In this document: piece after piece, positions 41,076-48,110 of the stretch
Position numbering within the stretch: position 1 is the stretch's first letter
Layout of the letters: the number at the start of each line of letters is the position of its first letter
Virus record (IMG/VR): IMGVR_UViG_3300030098_004191
Span: 1-64,000 of that record
From: a virus
Length of the DNA: 64,000 nt
Reading direction: 5' to 3' (one strand)
Notes under the pieces: model-generated
Database searches by the model: none
What the model was told of the DNA's origin: nothing
The model's input: the letters and a program-made list of their open reading frames with translations, nothing else
Position numbers and translations under genes: made by a program

Positions 41076-42051
41076 GTGCATCAAGCAATGGATTCCACTC
41101 AACCTGTGACTCTTTCTCAAGTGGCACAAGCCCCACTAGCGATTTGTTGAATAATGCTCTACCATCATCATTCAGATCAAATAGTATGTAGTTTCTACCA
41201 TTCAGTATGGCAGATCTACCTACTGTTCCACTACCAGCACAAGGATCTAATACTGTTGATCCTTCATTACTAAACATGTTCACAATCCTATTCAACAGTG
41301 ATATAGGTTTCTGTGTAGCATAATCTAACTTCTCTATACCTTGAATCTGTTTAATATCAGTCCATACATCCTTAACAGGAATACCATCCATTTCATCAAA
41401 ATACTTCTTGACTCTTGGAATACCTGTCTTTGGTGAATATTCAAGTCTATTATCTTCATCTAACATTATCATTCTTTCTTTTGATATATGCCATTGAAGA
41501 TTATTACCCTTCCATGTATATCTTAAGTTAGGTCTTGATACTACATTAGGTTGTCTATTAACTAATGCACTCGTTTGATATTTCTTATTACGATATGGAC
41601 AAGTCTTAGCTTTCTTAATAGTTTCAGGATCATATTCTTTATGTTCAGGATTGTAAATTGATTCTTTACCTTTCTGATAAACAATTATACTATCATGGTG
41701 ACGTTGTAATTGTTTCTTAGACTTGTGATTCCCACCTGAAACCCATACTATCTCGTTCTTAAATCTATTCTCACCAAATATATCATCTAGTACAATTCTA
41801 ATGTGGTGAGATACTTTTGGTTCAACATGTACTACGATATTACCAACATCACTCAACACTCTATAACATTCTAGTAGTAATGGTCTTATCAATAATTCCC
41901 TATAATCACTACTAGATTTAAACTTGTCATCAAAGTGATAAAAGTCTCTTCCAGTACAATAGGGTGGATCAACATAAATGAGATCCACCGAATTAGAATC
42001 TACTTGCTTAAGTAGTTCTCTACTGTCACCTATTCTATACTCGTTTAGCAT
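41071..42051 (-). CDS. DNA N4/N6 methyltransferase (DPPY class)
   Basis: 326 aa from ATG 42051. Catalytic motif IV D-P-P-Y near residue 28-31 (DLIYVDPPYCTGRDFYHFDD) comes before the AdoMet-binding motif DPCAGSGT near 269-276, the beta-class order of amino-methyltransferases; DPPY points to adenine-N6 or cytosine-N4. The region KNEIVWVSGGNHKSKKQLQR and CATQKP-like YATQKPISLLNRIV are typical of the family. It overlaps the nuclease-like gene upstream by 17 bases, so the two may form a modification and cutting pair. Target sequence unknown. Confidence 0.9.
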   Translation of the reverse strand: MLNEYRIGDSRELLKQVDSNSVDLIYVDPPYCTGRDFYHFDDKFKSSSDYRELLIRPLLLECYRVLSDVGNIVVHVEPKVSHHIRIVLDDIFGENRFKNEIVWVSGGNHKSKKQLQRHHDSIIVYQKGKESIYNPEHKEYDPETIKKAKTCPYRNKKYQTSALVNRQPNVVSRPNLRYTWKGNNLQWHISKERMIMLDEDNRLEYSPKTGIPRVKKYFDEMDGIPVKDVWTDIKQIQGIEKLDYATQKPISLLNRIVNMFSNEGSTVLDPCAGSGTVGRSAILNGRNYILFDLNDDGRALFNKSLVGLVPLEKESQVEWNPLLDAL

Positions 42052-42598
42052 TTTCAAGTGAGAGTACCGTTTCCTTTGCTTTACCTCTATACTTATCCAT
42101 TATAGCAGCAGGAACATTCTTTAACAATATGTCGGGATGATTAGGATTAACCAACTCATTCACTGGAATAGCAATGACTTCAAATCCATTTGTATTCATA
42201 AAGTCAAACTCACTTGTAGGTACTACAAATAATGCAGCATCAAATTCATCTGAACCGTAGGCAACATGACCTGATGCACTCTTAGCACCAGCGTTCTTCT
42301 GACTATTTCTACGTGTTGTCTCTAAGAATAGTTTTGGTCTTCCTGATTTCTGCTTACCACCACGATACTTAACTTGATCTCTTACTGTTGCTTCAGTTAA
42401 TATATCCCATGTGGATTCATTACCATTAGCATCATTCTCTGCACCTTCACTATTGATGCCACACTCTTCTTTCAACCAACGTCTAGCATATCCTTCAGCA
42501 ACAAACTGAAGAAACTTGCCGATGTCTCTTATATTATTTTCTTGGACTTTCTCTTGATATGCTTCAAGAATCAAGTCCTGTATGCTGTAATTACGCAT
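42035..42598 (-). CDS. Nuclease-like protein paired with methyltransferase
   Basis: 187 aa. The core WDILTEATVRDQVKYRGGKQ, then KLFLETTRRNSQKN and YGSDEFDAALFVVP resembles the PD-(D/E)XK endonuclease arrangement (an acidic strand, a QVK in the place of ExK, then a following hydrophobic strand), as in type II restriction enzymes. D54-55 region assignments are uncertain. It precedes and overlaps a methyltransferase gene and has its own sigma-70-type promoter (42624-42652). Restriction enzyme is a hypothesis; it might instead be a recognition or accessory subunit. Confidence 0.5.
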   Translation of the reverse strand: MRNYSIQDLILEAYQEKVQENNIRDIGKFLQFVAEGYARRWLKEECGINSEGAENDANGNESTWDILTEATVRDQVKYRGGKQKSGRPKLFLETTRRNSQKNAGAKSASGHVAYGSDEFDAALFVVPTSEFDFMNTNGFEVIAIPVNELVNPNHPDILLKNVPAAIMDKYRGKAKETVLSLENAKRV

Positions 42599-42623
42599 TG
42601 AGGATTAAATGATTTCTATAGGC

Positions 42624-42652
42624 ATTATAATACCTCTCACATAAAAATGCAA
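42624..42652 (-). promoter_or_regulatory. Promoter TTGCAT-17-TATAAT
   Basis: -10 TATAAT at 42624-42629 and -35 TTGCAT at 42647-42652, 17 bases apart, 25 bases before ATG 42598. The -35 lies inside an inverted repeat ATACCTCT/AGAGGTAT that may terminate the 88-aa gene, another case of terminator and promoter sharing bases. Confidence 0.62.
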
Positions 42653-42679
42653 GAGGTATGTGAAGCTTTTTAAACTGTC

Positions 42680-42946
42680 CTATTCGTCGTACACTCTGCA
42701 CTCAAATGCGTCAGGATGATTATCACAGTAAACTTCTAAGTGTTGATCTTGGTGTCTAGTGTGATAGTCATTAATAGCACCATCATTTGAATCTACCTTA
42801 TCATCTTTATGATACTCATCATAATTAGCATGAACATCTTTCAGATCTGCTTCTGTGTACTCTAACATTCCATGATTAACATGTTCTTTATGATCTTTAG
42901 GATCAAGATATACTTCGTGTTCTAAATCGTGTTTGATTTCAGACAT
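42680..42946 (-). CDS. His/Asp-rich protein (88 aa)
   Basis: 88 aa with 15 His and about 20 Asp: MSEIKHDLEHEVYLDPKDHK, EHVNHGMLEYTEADLKDVHA, then INDYHTRHQDQHLEVYCDNH. The composition suggests metal binding, but no defined motif is seen. Overlaps the upstream 72-aa gene by eight bases. Confidence 0.62.
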   Translation of the reverse strand: MSEIKHDLEHEVYLDPKDHKEHVNHGMLEYTEADLKDVHANYDEYHKDDKVDSNDGAINDYHTRHQDQHLEVYCDNHPDAFECRVYDE

Positions 42947-43157
42947 CTAGTAAGACCTCCCTGAGTGGTTCCATTTTAAGGAATTGTTCATCCATATTAT
43001 AATATAATTTATAGTTTTCTGTCGTCAAATAGTATCCTTTTATGTCATTTCCATCACAATGCCAACCATAGGCATTAAGACGTTCATCAACACCATCTAT
43101 TCTTAACTTTTTACCACCTGAAAGGTAGTCGTGATATCTTTCGTCTAAGTTAATCAT
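42939..43157 (-). CDS. Hypothetical protein (72 aa)
   Basis: 72 aa: MINLDERYHDYLSGGKKLRI, RLNAYGWHCDGNDIKGYYLT, then YYNMDEQFLKMEPLREVLLD. Beta-rich, not recognised. Promoter: extended -10 TGT-TATAAT at 43181-43186; AGAGG is the ribosome site. Confidence 0.62.
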   Translation of the reverse strand: MINLDERYHDYLSGGKKLRIDGVDERLNAYGWHCDGNDIKGYYLTTENYKLYYNMDEQFLKMEPLREVLLDV

Positions 43158-43180
43158 TGCCTCTGGAAGTATGTGTTGGT

Positions 43181-43186
43181 ATTATA
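43181..43186 (-). promoter_or_regulatory. Extended -10 promoter TGT-TATAAT
   Basis: Perfect TATAAT on minus with TG one base upstream, 24 bases before ATG 43157, in the 86-base gap behind the 172-aa gene. No terminator is obvious in that gap. Confidence 0.52.
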
Positions 43187-43243
43187 ACATAAGTGCTATA
43201 TCTTATCTATAAACTTTATATTTGCTTTATACTACCTACACAT

Positions 43244-43762
43244 TTATTCATCATCTTGCTTTGGCCACCAAAAACCGTCTGCTGTCATCTCGTAACCAGC
43301 ATCAATCATTTCTTGATATGATTTATGTGCTGTATGTGGATCTTGTTCCATAGCATTATATGAATCTAATGTATATGGTGGTGCTATTCCATCCTCATTA
43401 GGATGTAAGTTTGGTGAATCTAACTTAAATCTTTTTTTATCTTCAGATGTTGGTGTATATTCATATCCATACTTCTGCAAGTATTTGTTAAACTCTCTTT
43501 CAGGTACTTCACCATTCCAATATTCACTCTCAGTATATTCTTTATCCAAATTGACATCATCAGAATTTCCATTTAACTTAGAATATAATCTCACACTTGT
43601 ATTAAAACATGCCTTATGATATCTCATGTTATTTCTAACAGTTTCTAAGATAGTATTATATATTTCATCAGAATCACAATCAGACTCTATTGCATCATTC
43701 ACCCACATTTTTAGGTTTTCGAGAGAATAACTTTTTGGATCAGATTCTTGAGTCATTGTCAT
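43244..43762 (-). CDS. Hypothetical protein (172 aa)
   Basis: 172 aa, acidic and helical in the first half (LENLKMWVNDAIESDCDSDE, IYNTILETVRNNMRYHKACF), more open later (HPNEDGIAPPYTLDSYNAME) and ending DAGYEMTADGFWWPKQ. Not recognised. It overlaps the upstream gene by 23 bases. Confidence 0.64.
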   Translation of the reverse strand: MTMTQESDPKSYSLENLKMWVNDAIESDCDSDEIYNTILETVRNNMRYHKACFNTSVRLYSKLNGNSDDVNLDKEYTESEYWNGEVPEREFNKYLQKYGYEYTPTSEDKKRFKLDSPNLHPNEDGIAPPYTLDSYNAMEQDPHTAHKSYQEMIDAGYEMTADGFWWPKQDDE

Positions 43763-43904
43763 ACTTAATTGCTTGATCTATAATAACTTGTATCTCTTTA
43801 CTTGTCAAGTCATTTAAGAATTTCCAATTAGGATCTTGTCTGTCCCATTCAAGAGAAAATGAACCATCTTCATTCTGATTCACTTTTAGACTGTCGTTCA
43901 TCAT
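43740..43904 (-). CDS. Hypothetical protein (54 aa)
   Basis: 54 aa from ATG 43904: MMNDSLKVNQNEDGSFSLEW, DRQDPNWKFLNDLTSKEIQV, then IIDQAIKYDND. The phrase NxDGSFSxEWDxxDPxWxFLN is typical of a small cyanophage protein I recall without function. An upstream in-frame ATG at 43934 would lie deep in the 52-aa gene, so the later start is preferred. Confidence 0.64.
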   Translation of the reverse strand: MMNDSLKVNQNEDGSFSLEWDRQDPNWKFLNDLTSKEIQVIIDQAIKYDNDSRI

Positions 43905-44028
43905 CTTTGATTTGTTTTCTAACCTGTTTAGCATAATATACTTCCTGTTCTGTGTACCAGTCAGGGTGTTTCTTGGCTCTCTTTATTAATTTCTTTGCTG
44001 CTTTCTTGGTACTCCAATCTGCTGACAT
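43870..44028 (-). CDS. Small basic protein (52 aa)
   Basis: 52 aa: MSADWSTKKAAKKLIKRAKK, HPDWYTEQEVYYAKQVRKQI, then KDDERQSKSESE. Lys/Arg-rich helix followed by a Trp-Tyr segment. I recall near-identical starts in cyanophage genomes. Overlaps the coiled-coil gene upstream by 68 bases and the 54-aa gene downstream by 35, which is high even for this genome. Confidence 0.66.
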   Translation of the reverse strand: MSADWSTKKAAKKLIKRAKKHPDWYTEQEVYYAKQVRKQIKDDERQSKSESE

Positions 44029-44218
44029 ATTTACGGATTTGTGATATTCTACTGAATAAGGTATTTATATCTGATTCTAATGTGTATAATTGCTTAGAAT
44101 AATACATATTCTCTTCAGTCAAATACTCAACTTCATCCTCAAGTATCTCAATCCTAGTCAGTAGTTGATCTCTCATCAACAACATCTCATCATAGAGGTT
44201 ATTTCTTCTTAAGTTCAT
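43961..44218 (-). CDS. Coiled-coil protein (85 aa)
   Basis: 85 aa, nearly all heptad helix: YDEMLLMRDQLLTRIEILED, EVEYLTEENMYYSKQLYTLE, then DINTLFSRISQIRKYVSRLE. Leu/Ile spacing fits a parallel coiled coil of about 60 residues. Its C-terminal third overlaps the 52-aa gene in another frame. Unknown role. Confidence 0.6.
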   Translation of the reverse strand: MNLRRNNLYDEMLLMRDQLLTRIEILEDEVEYLTEENMYYSKQLYTLESDINTLFSRISQIRKYVSRLEYQESSKEINKESQETP

Positions 44219-44342
44219 CTAATACCTGTGTTGACTTATCTAATTGGTCTAATGCTTCCAACACCTCAGATGTTTCTTCCCAACTCCATTCTTGGTTGTG
44301 CTGTTCATTCTTCTTTTCAATCTTATGTGTTTTAGTTGACAT
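44199..44342 (-). CDS. Small helical protein (47 aa)
   Basis: 47 aa: MSTKTHKIEKKNEQHNQEWS, WEETSEVLEALDQLDKSTQV, then LDELKKK. Charged helix. Overlaps neighbours by 20 and 11 bases. Function unknown. Confidence 0.58.
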   Translation of the reverse strand: MSTKTHKIEKKNEQHNQEWSWEETSEVLEALDQLDKSTQVLDELKKK

Positions 44343-44499
44343 TTCTCTTCTGAGTAGTTACATCATACTCTATCACAATCTTTTTAGATTGTCTACCTGT
44401 ACTATCGTAGGTTGTAAAACTTTGCAGTGTACCACCTAACTCATTTACTCCCATGTGAGTAAATGCTGCTAGTATTTCCTTTTCATTTCTTTTGGTCAT
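44332..44499 (-). CDS. Hypothetical protein downstream of heme oxygenase (55 aa)
   Basis: 55 aa: MTKRNEKEILAAFTHMGVNE, LGGTLQSFTTYDSTGRQSKK, then IVIEYDVTTQKRNVN. Helix followed by three strands. The ATG overlaps the heme oxygenase stop (ATGA), so it is coupled to it, but no link to heme chemistry is visible. Confidence 0.62.
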   Translation of the reverse strand: MTKRNEKEILAAFTHMGVNELGGTLQSFTTYDSTGRQSKKIVIEYDVTTQKRNVN

Positions 44500-45173
44500 G
44501 TTAATTTACCTTTAATGAATCCTATGATAATCTGGATGAATGACTTTAAAGAATTACCTTCTAATTGATCGAACATGTGCATGTTTAATCTAAATGCCCA
44601 GTTTGCCTCAACAATTATTGCATTTTGTTGTGCTTCTGTCAATGGTAGTTCATCAAGTATGCTACGATACTTAGTCTTGTACTCCTTGGCATTATCTATC
44701 TTATCAAACTCATAGAAGTATAATCCTTCACCATTTAAGTTCATTGCCTTTTCAGCAATATTCTTAAGTATCTGTCCACCTGATAGATCACCCAAGTATC
44801 TGGTATAATGATGACCAACTAATAGTTCGGGTTCAGTTTTTGCAACCTCATGTATTCTATCAACATATCTCTGACATGCTTCAGTTGGTTGAATCAATGA
44901 CCTCCACATTGGACCATAATAATATCTCAAATCCCGTTCAAGGCTATTAACTCTCTCTAACTCTGGTAGATATAATTTACCAATAACAGGATCATTCTTA
45001 AATATCCTGAAGTCTTCCTCTATTGCAGTATAAACAAAGTATAGGTCAGCAACCAATACTTTATAACTGTCCTTACTAACAACACCACGTAAGAATGATT
45101 TTACAAATGCTGTATTCTCTGCTGCTGAATGTGATTTTTTAGTTCCTTCTTTAATCTCTTTTGAAAATGTCAT
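44496..45173 (-). CDS. ho1: Heme oxygenase (biliverdin-forming)
   Basis: 225 aa from ATG 45173; the in-frame 11 upstream codons lie in the previous gene and start with a GTG-like position, and ATGA overlap at 45170 supports the later ATG. Close to cyanobacterial HO1: EGTKKSHSAAENTAFVKSFL with the proximal heme ligand H15, DLYFVYTAIEEDF, and the distal-helix signature RYLGDLSGGQILKNIAEKAM. It opens heme to biliverdin IX-alpha with ferredoxin, feeding phycobilin synthesis (PcyA or PebS elsewhere). A C-terminal hydrophobic stretch FIQIIIGFIKGK replaces the cyanobacterial tail. Expressed with the 130-aa gene from the promoter at 45585-45613. Confidence 0.95.
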   Translation of the reverse strand: MTFSKEIKEGTKKSHSAAENTAFVKSFLRGVVSKDSYKVLVADLYFVYTAIEEDFRIFKNDPVIGKLYLPELERVNSLERDLRYYYGPMWRSLIQPTEACQRYVDRIHEVAKTEPELLVGHHYTRYLGDLSGGQILKNIAEKAMNLNGEGLYFYEFDKIDNAKEYKTKYRSILDELPLTEAQQNAIIVEANWAFRLNMHMFDQLEGNSLKSFIQIIIGFIKGKLT

Positions 45174-45562
45174 TTCTTTTTCCTGACTGGTACTTCTAGT
45201 GTCCATGATGATGATTCCAATTTAACCATATCAAAGTTCTTTTTAAACTCTTTCTCTCTTGCCTTCCTCTCTTTCTCCATTGTTAGTTCAATGGTTTCAA
45301 TACTTCTCTCACCATAATGAGATTTCTGTGGATGTTGCAAACCCATGTAATCATAGATCGCAGTATCTACCATAAAGTAAAGTGTATCCCAAGTCAAAGT
45401 ATCTCTCAAGTTAGATGCAATTCTATCTACATCATTTTCATCAAGATACTCACCAGTTGCTACTGCCTTTGAGTAATCTTCATATTGAGTCAAGAGTTTT
45501 GCTCTAATCTCTACCAACTTATTAAGGTTGATAGTAATTTTCACATCATCGTCTATAGCCAT
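45170..45562 (-). CDS. Hypothetical protein upstream of heme oxygenase
   Basis: 130 aa: VKITINLNKLVEIRAKLLTQ, ASNLRDTLTWDTLYFMVDTA, then ELTMEKERKAREKEFKKNFD and a basic end VRKKK. Mostly helical with a charged C-terminal arm. First gene behind a perfect-consensus promoter, coupled to heme oxygenase by a four-base overlap. I recognise no family; a partner role is possible only by position. Confidence 0.68.
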   Translation of the reverse strand: MAIDDDVKITINLNKLVEIRAKLLTQYEDYSKAVATGEYLDENDVDRIASNLRDTLTWDTLYFMVDTAIYDYMGLQHPQKSHYGERSIETIELTMEKERKAREKEFKKNFDMVKLESSSWTLEVPVRKKK

Positions 45563-45584
45563 GATAAGTTACATGTGTCTGTAT

Positions 45585-45613
45585 ATTATAAAACCCCTGA
45601 CACGATGTGTCAA
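45585..45613 (-). promoter_or_regulatory. Perfect TTGACA-17-TATAAT promoter inside a terminator
   Basis: Minus-strand -35 TTGACA (45608-45613) and -10 TATAAT (45585-45590) with 17 bases between, the full consensus. The -35 is in the upstream arm of the terminator hairpin at 45594-45616 and the -10 follows its T run. It drives the 130-aa gene and heme oxygenase. Confidence 0.82.
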
Positions 45614-45616
45614 GGG
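45594..45616 (-). terminator. Intrinsic terminator overlapping a promoter
   Basis: Ten-pair stem CCCTTGACAC/GTGTCAGGGG (one G-T pair) with an ATC loop, followed by TTTT on the minus strand. It ends the unit with the 52-aa gene. The same bases carry the -35 of the next promoter. Confidence 0.82.
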
Positions 45617-45696
45617 TTGTTGTGATTCTTTAATTACCGTTAAGGTGGATGCGTGTATTTTATCATTTGTTTGTTAAGATTAAACGTGTACTCGTT

Positions 45697-45855
45697 TTAG
45701 ATTAAAACCTCCTTACATATACGTTTACAAACATGTTGGTCGTCTTCACAGTCAATTAGACACTCGTAGTATTCTGTGAGTAAATCATCTTGTGAATCTG
45801 CATATTCCATATGTTTTGATCCAGCGAGTTGATTAAATGAAATTAAGTTGTGCAT
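45697..45855 (-). CDS. Cys-rich small protein (52 aa)
   Basis: 52 aa from ATG 45855: MHNLISFNQLAGSKHMEYAD, DLLTEYYECLIDCEDDQHVC, then KRICKEVLI. GGAGG five bases upstream fixes this start; an open frame to 45921 is rejected. Four Cys in a CxxxC/CxxxC layout (CLIDC, CKRIC) suggest a helical hairpin held by disulfides or metal. Frequent in cyanophages as I recall; function unknown. Confidence 0.7.
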   Translation of the reverse strand: MHNLISFNQLAGSKHMEYADSQDDLLTEYYECLIDCEDDQHVCKRICKEVLI

Positions 45856-45919
45856 AATTGCCTCCAATGAACTACAATAACAAAGAGTTTTAGTGCATCT
45901 TGTTATTCCTAATTCTATC

Positions 45920-45939
45920 ACTATTTAGACAAATAGTGT
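45920..45939. repeat. Perfect 8-base inverted repeat with CTAAATA
   Basis: CACTATTT and AAATAGTG separated by four bases; the minus strand contains CTAAATA, a late-promoter-like heptamer, in one arm. No T tract follows, so it is not an intrinsic terminator. It lies 65 bases before the ATG at 45855. Confidence 0.5.
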
Positions 45940-45986
45940 CTGTATTCCCTGATACATTTAACAAAAATTTATGCCTATTAGTAATA

Positions 45987-46295
45987 CTAATACTCTCTTT
46001 TCTCTGACATATAATATGCACCCAACGCTCCACTCATTAGAGTTTCACTAATATCACCATTAGGAGTTTCAACTGTAGGTGTTACATAATTATTCTTCTT
46101 ACCAAATGGTATTGGATCAGCATGTGGATTAGGTATATCTTTAATATACTCAATGACACTATCTCTTAGTGCCATCATTTCATCATAACACCCTTGATTA
46201 TAAGCACATCCTCTGAGCTTACTGTCAGGTTTATATAATGACTCTAATAATAGAGTCTTACCACGATCCCATTTTTCAATCTCAGTCTCTTTCAT
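45987..46295 (-). CDS. Hypothetical protein (102 aa)
   Basis: 102 aa: EIEKWDRGKTLLLESLYKPD, GCYDEMMALRDSVIEYIKDI, then TPNGDISETLMSGALGAYYM. Starts with an ATGA overlap on the previous gene. Unrecognised; the conserved-looking C-terminal ETLMSGALGAYYMSE suggests a structured helix. Confidence 0.63.
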   Translation of the reverse strand: MKETEIEKWDRGKTLLLESLYKPDSKLRGCAYNQGCYDEMMALRDSVIEYIKDIPNPHADPIPFGKKNNYVTPTVETPNGDISETLMSGALGAYYMSEKREY

Positions 46296-46498
46296 TTCTT
46301 CCTAGATTCTTTTAGTATGTATGATCTGGCAGAGTCAAAGTTTCTGCAAGTATGTACCCATTCACCATTATGGATGATGGCAAGTTTCTTACCACCCTCC
46401 ATAGTTGGTATTGCTGCCCATGTTCCATCTTTGGTTACATAACCTTGTTTCTTTTGGATGGCATCTTTATAGAATGTTTGATAATTAGAATTTCGCAT
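46292..46498 (-). CDS. Small basic protein (68 aa)
   Basis: 68 aa from ATG 46498 (the frame opens two codons earlier at a GTG): MRNSNYQTFYKDAIQKKQGY, TWAAIPTMEGGKKLAIIHNG, then WVHTCRNFDSARSYILKESR. Beta sheet plus helix. Overlaps the 46-aa gene by 14 bases. Confidence 0.62.
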   Translation of the reverse strand: MRNSNYQTFYKDAIQKKQGYVTKDGTWAAIPTMEGGKKLAIIHNGEWVHTCRNFDSARSYILKESRKK

Positions 46499-46625
46499 TA
46501 ACACTCACTACTCTGGCAGTTGGGTTCCTTGCAAGTGCAGTCTGTCTTGCCTCATCATAATTTCTGGCATAAACTTCTTCCTTGAAAAGTGTACCAGCAA
46601 CATAGAGTTGGACTTCACATTTCAT
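46485..46625 (-). CDS. Small protein (46 aa)
   Basis: 46 aa: MKCEVQLYVAGTLFKEEVYA, then RNYDEARQTALARNPTARVV and SVNAKF. The pattern CEVQLYVAGTxFxExVYARxYxxARxxALARNP is one I recall from many cyanophage small proteins. AAGGAGAAC is a strong ribosome site. A -10-like TATAAT at 46651-46656 overlaps the stop of the upstream methyltransferase gene. Confidence 0.7.
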   Translation of the reverse strand: MKCEVQLYVAGTLFKEEVYARNYDEARQTALARNPTARVVSVNAKF

Positions 46626-46651
46626 AGTGTTCTCCTTTTGATGTACCCATA

Positions 46652-47611
46652 TTATATAATATCCAATATGTTTACGGTGGCTTCTTGTGACACTTCTTCA
46701 ACTGGATGATATTCTTCAATTCTTTTCTGAATTAGATTACCATAGTCTTCATGTAACTCACACCCTATGTAATCTCTACCTAATGACTTAGCAACCATAG
46801 CAGTGGTTCCTGATCCCATGAATGGATCTAATACACAATCACCTTCCTGACTACCTGCCTTGATACATGGTTCAATCAAATCAGGTGGAAATACTGCAAA
46901 GTGTGATCCTCTGTATGGTTTATTGGTTATTGACCATACACTTCTCTTATTCTTAGTTGGATATGATTTAGAAAGACCTGAATGTGGTTGTAGTCCTGTT
47001 CCTTCATTGTGATACTTACCATTAGTTCTATCTCTGGTTCCCCAGTCCTTTGCTGGTTCCTTTATTGCTTCATTATCATAGAAGTATTTCTTATTCTTAC
47101 TCAACAGAAAAATATACTCATGTGACTTGGTACATCTATCTCTCACACTCTCAGGCATAGGATTAGGTTTATGCCATATAATATCCTGTCTCAAATACCA
47201 TCCATCTGCTCTCAATGCAAACGCAAGCATCCAAGGAATACCAATGAGATCCTTCTCTTTGAGTCCATCTAATCTATTACTACGTTTAGGTGAATACTCT
47301 GGTAGATCCTGATTATTACTTGCAACAGTCTGTTTAACGTATGCTTTTCCAGGTCTATAGTTATAATAACTATCACCAATGTTTAACCACAATGTACCAT
47401 CATCAGTCAGAACATCTCTAACACCTCTGAATACCTCTACAAGGTTTTGTATGTACTCTTCAGGTGTATTTTCCTGTCCTATCTGTTTATCCTCATCTCC
47501 ATAGTTCCTCAGACCGTAGTATGGTGGAGATGTAACACACATTCTGGCAGTCTTTGGTAGAAATGCCGACAGTGTTTCTTTACAGTCACCAAATAATATT
47601 GTATCTCTCAT
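46652..47611 (-). CDS. DNA methyltransferase (SPPY class, N4-cytosine type)
   Basis: 319 aa. Motif IV is T27-S-P-P-Y31 (MCVTSPPYYGLRNYGDED), typical of N4-cytosine or some N6-adenine methyltransferases of the beta class, and the AdoMet motif DPFMGSGT is at 262-269. Other family features are GTLWLNIGDSYYN, ADGWYLRQDIIWHKPNPMPE and KSHEYIFLLSKN. Target and whether it protects phage DNA are unknown. No nuclease gene is adjacent, so it looks orphan. It overlaps the 87-aa gene upstream by four bases. Confidence 0.92.
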   Translation of the reverse strand: MRDTILFGDCKETLSAFLPKTARMCVTSPPYYGLRNYGDEDKQIGQENTPEEYIQNLVEVFRGVRDVLTDDGTLWLNIGDSYYNYRPGKAYVKQTVASNNQDLPEYSPKRSNRLDGLKEKDLIGIPWMLAFALRADGWYLRQDIIWHKPNPMPESVRDRCTKSHEYIFLLSKNKKYFYDNEAIKEPAKDWGTRDRTNGKYHNEGTGLQPHSGLSKSYPTKNKRSVWSITNKPYRGSHFAVFPPDLIEPCIKAGSQEGDCVLDPFMGSGTTAMVAKSLGRDYIGCELHEDYGNLIQKRIEEYHPVEEVSQEATVNILDII

Positions 47612-47868
47612 TTTGTCTGTTCTGATACTATTGCCTTCAACTTACCATCATCAATGGTAATGTTTATTTGATGTTGTAGATCCTTATCAGTATTCATAAG
47701 TCTAATATCTATTGCAGCACCCTTCCCATAACATTGCATGAATAACTTATTACACTTGACCTCCCATCTCTCTGGACTCTCAGCATGTTTATATACAGGA
47801 TTTGAGTGCTTGTCCTCATATCCCTTCACCCAAGGTGTATTATCATTTAAGTTTAACCAGTTCTTCAT
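47608..47868 (-). CDS. Hypothetical protein (86 aa)
   Basis: 86 aa from ATG 47868, chosen because it overlaps the stop of the membrane-protein gene by four bases (ATGA): MKNWLNLNDNTPWVKGYEDK, ERWEVKCNKLFMQCYGKGAA, then HQINITIDDGKLKAIVSEQT. Beta-rich. Unrecognised. Confidence 0.64.
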   Translation of the reverse strand: MKNWLNLNDNTPWVKGYEDKHSNPVYKHAESPERWEVKCNKLFMQCYGKGAAIDIRLMNTDKDLQHQINITIDDGKLKAIVSEQTK

Positions 47869-48110
47869 GTTGTCCTCCATGCCACATAACATATAAAACC
47901 TAATCCTAATAGTATTGCAAAAGGAATAGGAAAGAATGGTAATACCATCATAGCATGAATTACTTGTACAAGCACAATACCATAAAATAGGAACATGATA
48001 GTCATGCCTATTTTATTGTGCCTACTTCCACGTTTATATGGGTGACAGCCAATCGGTCCTCTGTCCCATCCATCCACCATGTATTCTTTTGTAGGAATTT
48101 CTTTGCTCAT
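47865..48110 (-). CDS. Two-helix membrane protein (81 aa)
   Basis: 81 aa: hydrophilic N-terminus YMVDGWDRGPIGCHPYKRGS, then two membrane helices IGMTIMFLFYGIVLVQVIHA and FFPIPFAILLGLGFICYVAW. ATGA overlaps on both sides. Role unknown; it sits between helicase and methyltransferase genes. Confidence 0.7.
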   Translation of the reverse strand: MSKEIPTKEYMVDGWDRGPIGCHPYKRGSRHNKIGMTIMFLFYGIVLVQVIHAMMVLPFFPIPFAILLGLGFICYVAWRTT

